Positions 7,057 through 10,473 of a stretch of DNA of 10,473 nucleotides are shown here, one piece after another. The DNA lies in NCBI GenBank assembly GCA_003024985.2, contig PXIH01S0001473.1; one strand, given 5' to 3'. The number at the start of each line of letters is the position of its first letter. Position 1 is the stretch's first letter. Below the pieces are notes generated by a model. The model saw nothing but the letters and a program-made list of their open reading frames with translations. It searched no databases and had not been told where the DNA came from. A program made the translations under genes and the position numbers. The stretch comes from Euperipatoides rowelli. Lineage: Eukaryota > Onychophora > Udeonychophora > Euonychophora > Peripatopsidae.

Positions 7057-9840
7057 CTGGAATAATATCATTTAAAAAATCAAAACATTTGCATTCAAAT
7101 ACATTTTATGATAAAATACATAACCTACTATAAACCTTAAAATATTTGAACAGATTCATTTTAGCATAAAAGAAAAAAAAAAAGATGATTTTCAAGAAAA
7201 TAGGCTTTTAATTGCACTAATAAGTTGCCGAGAAAAAATTATTTAAATTACTCAACTGATTAAATAAGATGAATTTATACAAAATATTGGAAAATTATTA
7301 TTTACAAGTACAAAGTTTAAGTAGGGTTGATAGAACAATCAAATCTAGTTAATTAGCTAGTTATCAGTGTGATGTATTATTATAAAGTTATTTTGTAATT
7401 TAATAAATGTTTACCAAACAGATCACTATATGGCACTGCAGGCCAGAGAGGTCTAGAGGTCAAATTAAGAAGCCGATCCATTTGGAAATACTGTATACTG
7501 TTTTTGATTACTGTGGGGATAAGGAATTTTAGTATTTACAGTATATTTTCAAAATTTAACATTAAAGGTCAAATGTAATGGATTTTTCTATTATTTTTTT
7601 ATTATTGATTTACAAAGATTTTTACTAAAAAAATATCCTCAAGAAAAAAAATAAAATAAATAAAAAAAAGTTATATACAATTAAATTTTTAAAATAATTG
7701 ACTTTAGCTCCTCCCTCTTAAAACACCATTGTCCACTGTATACACCAGGGGAGATATTTTGTGATGTCATAGACTAGAAATGAATAGAGCTGGCTATCCT
7801 TAACTATAGAATATTTGCTATCTTTGTCAGCTTAAGGCTGGATATCATATGGACTAATTGTTAAATTACTTGTAAAAAATCATAATCAAATTCATCCTTT
7901 GTGCTATTATGATCCAATTTGTTTTTTAAAAAGATCAATATGACCTTAAATACAACTGAACATACCTCTATTTACATGTTAAATCATTATAAAAAAAACA
8001 GCTGTAGAAACTGTTTCGTCATCAAATTAATCTCAGACCCCCAAAAAATGTGAAAGTTTCAATTGGTAATCTGAGACAGGATAACAAGTCTTAATTTTAT
8101 CTTTAAATAACTTTTTTTTTATGCGTTTTTAAATTATTTTTTTCCAGTGGAATTTTTTTTTTTAGATTATCTTTGAAAATCAATAATAAAAAATAATTAA
8201 AAAAATCGGTTACATTTGACCTTTAAACTGAACAAATTTAACATTTTATAATATTTATTGAATAATTAATTTAACATTATGTAGCATTTATAAATAATAG
8301 TGTTAAAGATTGTGAATTTCCAACACTTTGACATAGCCTATAAGTTGATTATTTTAACATGGTGTAGTTGAAAATCTGTTTTACCGTGTATTTACAGCAA
8401 TTTTGTTCAGGCATATTATTTTTCATAATTTGTGCATAATTGCAGCCTTAATTTATTCAAATTTAATTTTTCAGTCTCAATACTTTGATCTTTTGATTTC
8501 AGAGAATTAATTTTTGAAAAATAATAAATTTAAAATTTAGAGTTACTGTATATTTCAAATTAGATGACATTTAGCATTTTATAGCAAAATAAATTTCCAC
8601 TCCTCTGCTGATTAAGCCCGTTAAATGTATTGTTTATAAGCACTTACAATATGTTCTTAGTATTATTTGAATACCTATGCTTTCAAAGTTAAGTGGAACT
8701 TAGGAAGTTAAACAGAAATATAATAGAATCGTGACCAGCCAACAATGTCCTACTATTAGAGGAAAATTGAGATTATATTTCAAGCAATCAATCAATATAC
8801 TGTATATGTATATAGTAAAAAATTGTTGCTTATATAACACAATTAAAGCTTCAGTATATTTAAAGAACTTATGAAGCAAATAATTTATGACTTGATGCTA
8901 TTTCAGGAACGGATTCAAATATTGCTTTAATACTCCAAAGTAGCATAAAGTCAATTGTTGACAAACCTTTTTTATTCTTTAATAACTAACAAATAAATAT
9001 AAAGAAAACTTTATTTTTCAAACTTCTATTACAACAGAATTAATAAAAAACATTCATTTACTGCTTCTAGGATAGATACTTCAAGCATGTACTGTATGTC
9101 AATGTAACCAGTTTTCTTGGTACTTACTGTATATTAAATATTTTTTTAACATAACTTGCACCAATACTTTAGACTTCACTTGTTTCGTTCAAGTTTCTGT
9201 TGTAATACCTTAATATTGTCTTTATTTTAAATAATAAAATGAAAACATGAGCTGTTTAACCATTTTTTTTTTGTCTTCAAATTACATTTAGAAAAATCAA
9301 AATTCCTAGGCATTAATTTCGTCACAATCTTGCAGTCATTGACACAGAAGTTGTAAAACACCCTTTTCACATAACACTCAAGAATAACACAAACTAAGTA
9401 GAGAAAATATTCATTTATATGTGACTTCCATAATAGTCAATTGGCTAATGGATTACATGTTGCTGTTCTTCCTCTTTATCTTTGCGATAAAGAAATTGAC
9501 TTTAGGAGAAAAAATATCTTAATAGACAAAGAACCGGGATGGTGATTGTGCAATGCTTAACATTAAAATCTACTATAAAGTGTCAAGATCTGAATGTTCA
9601 AGTGACAAGAAAATATATTGTCTGCTATACAGTATGCATTTAGTCACAATTGCACATATCGCAATAGGTTTATTTACTGAAGCATAAATGGCATAAACTG
9701 CAACGTTTGCATTCAATTAGTGAAACCACATGAAAATTTTATATTTACGATGATTCGTCAAATATTTACTGTATATGTTATTACACCCCAGGGTTAAAAT
9801 AGTGTTAAAATCTAAATGAGATTTCTATATAACTACTTAC
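7057..9840 (-). other. HACE1 intron between exons A and B (2784 bp)
   Basis: It runs from donor GTAAGT at 9840 to acceptor CCAG at 7057. It contains the TTAA-flanked MITE at 7566-8222, part of a diverged direct repeat at 9329-9500 and eight TACTGTA/TACAGTA heptamers, plus a ninth overlapping the donor. The stretch 8227-9328 shows nothing else that I could identify. Confidence 0.93.
7566..8222. mobile_element. 657-bp MITE flanked by TTAA
   Basis: The left end at 7566 begins AGGTCAAATGTAA. The right end at 8222 closes with the reverse complement, TTACATTTGACCT. Similarity of the two ends continues imperfectly for about 55-70 bp through a shared ATTATTGATTT-CAAAGAT stretch. Both ends are flanked by TTAA (7562-7565 and 8223-8226), the target site of piggyBac-type transposons. 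A TA target with longer inverted repeats cannot be excluded. No transposase is present, so it is a non-autonomous element. The middle is ordinary AT-rich sequence with no credible ORF. Confidence 0.8.
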
Positions 9841-10296
9841 AGTAGTTAAACCTTCATTATTTCTTATGTTCACATCAGCCTTATATTCCAGCAATTTGGT
9901 CAAACATTTTTTCTGCCTGAAAACAAAAAAAAAAAAAATAAGAACATAAAACAATTTATTTTTAACTAGTTGAAAGTTTCACAAAAAAAATCAAAACATT
10001 CCTGAATGTTAAAAATATGAATATTACTAATATTATTTTTAATCTTTTCAATTGAGAATTTAACTAAGAGAAAGTTGTAATTTACCATGACAGAAAGACA
10101 TTGCTTCATAACAAGCTTGCATTCACTGAGGTAATCAAACTCCCATTTTGTTCCAAAAAAGCGAGTTTGACCAACTCAAGAAAAAATGCTAAATCAAAAG
10201 AATGGACACTGCCGTGACTTCTGCAATAATCAATCTACTAATGAATTGGTATTTTGTGATTCTCCTCATTTTATCTTTGTGATAATAGAAAGTGCA
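9329..10296. repeat. Diverged direct repeat pair flanking exon A
   Basis: Segments 9329-9500 and 10116-10296 share a common order of similar blocks. These are CTTGCA-TCA-TGA at the start, GTGACTTC--AATA-TCAAT in the middle, and CTC-TTTATCTTTG-GATAA at the end. They lie about 790 bp apart in the same orientation, one on each side of HACE1 exon A. The likely source is two copies of an old interspersed repeat. Exon A itself is not duplicated. Confidence 0.5.
9841..9916 (-). CDS. HACE1: HACE1 exon A (partial gene): ankyrin repeat segment
   Basis: This 76-nt internal exon reads from 9916 down to 9841. It begins with the last base of a split codon (probably Gly), followed by 25 codons from [11 protein letters not shown] through NNEGLTT. 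It matches the ankyrin segment of HACE1 at about residues 110-135 of the human protein, from memory, with roughly 20 of 25 positions identical. The acceptor is a long T run, then GTTTTCAG, ending at 9917. The donor is GTAAGT starting at 9840. The exon ends on a codon boundary, which agrees with the start of exon B. In well-studied animals HACE1 is a HECT E3 ligase that ubiquitinates active Rac1, and its N-terminal ankyrin repeats serve substrate recognition and regulation. The preceding exon (the GCTPLHLAARNG part) was not found in 9917-10473. Confidence 0.95.
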
Positions 10297-10473
10297 CAAA
10301 TCTGATGTATGGATGCCTAAAATTTGTTTACACGAAATTGCAGACGGAATCACGGAATCGATAGTAGCTACACGGAAAATGCAAATTAAAAATAAAAATA
10401 CTAAAATTACTTAAAGTGGTTTATCAATGATTTTTTTTAATTGATTTATGTTTAGTTTTACTTAAAAATATTT
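9917..10473 (-). other. HACE1 intron upstream of exon A (incomplete)
   Basis: The 3' end of this intron is a classic acceptor: a 14-base T run on the sense strand (plus 9925-9938), then GTTTTCAG. Beyond that lies a diverged copy of the repeat seen at 9329-9500 (10116-10296) and plain AT-rich sequence. No earlier HACE1 exon was found here. Confidence 0.8.

Noticed and set aside
1-10473. CRISPR array, bacterial operon, phage or novel defence system
   Set aside because: Introns with GT/AG borders, an animal HACE1 gene, MITEs and a LINE make this metazoan nuclear DNA; no regularly spaced repeats or prokaryotic gene structure are present.

Overview
The window is AT-rich animal DNA (roughly 70% A+T by eye) and is almost entirely intronic. 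Its one recognisable host gene lies on the minus strand. Four short exons (9916-9841, 7056-6979, 5442-5389, 2276-2194) with canonical AG/GT borders and compatible phases join into about 97 residues of continuous ankyrin-repeat protein. That protein closely matches the N-terminal ankyrin region of HACE1, the HECT-type E3 ubiquitin ligase. The exons before and after lie outside the window. Compact exons in a TE-rich, AT-rich genome, together with TAGGCCTA-type palindromes, suggest a non-vertebrate metazoan, perhaps a marine deuterostome; that placement is a guess.

Layout from high to low coordinates, in the gene's reading direction. 10473-9917 is upstream intron holding half of a diverged direct repeat. 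After exon A (9916-9841), a 2.8-kb intron contains a 657-bp TTAA-flanked MITE (7566-8222) and the other half of the direct repeat. After exon B (7056-6979), a 1.5-kb intron carries a perfect 16-bp hairpin, a 24-bp tandem duplication and a 436-bp fold-back element (5768-6203). After exon C (5442-5389), a 3.1-kb intron holds diverged internal duplications and a 1.78-kb, 5'-truncated, frameshifted LINE-type retrotransposon (2293-4072) in the same orientation as the gene. After exon D (2276-2194), the downstream intron contains a 534-bp MITE with 33-bp inverted termini (906-1439) and, at the window edge, one terminus of a second TTAA-type MITE (1-72).

The most striking observation is where the LINE landed. 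It is flanked by a 20-21 bp target-site duplication (2272-2292 and 4073-4092) that includes the 3' splice site and the first five bases of HACE1 exon D. The exon-proximal copy keeps the AG. The distal copy reads AA, so only one usable acceptor remains. The original branch point has been moved about 1.8 kb away, and the LINE 3' tail now supplies a plausible replacement (CTGAC, 28 nt from the AG). The LINE interval also holds two diverged same-strand copies of the LINE C-terminal coding block, 455 bp apart.

A second genome-scale signal is the heptamer TACTGTA/TACAGTA, found 20 times outside the LINE against a rough expectation of 2-3. No RNA genes, CRISPR arrays, promoters or other host genes could be supported.
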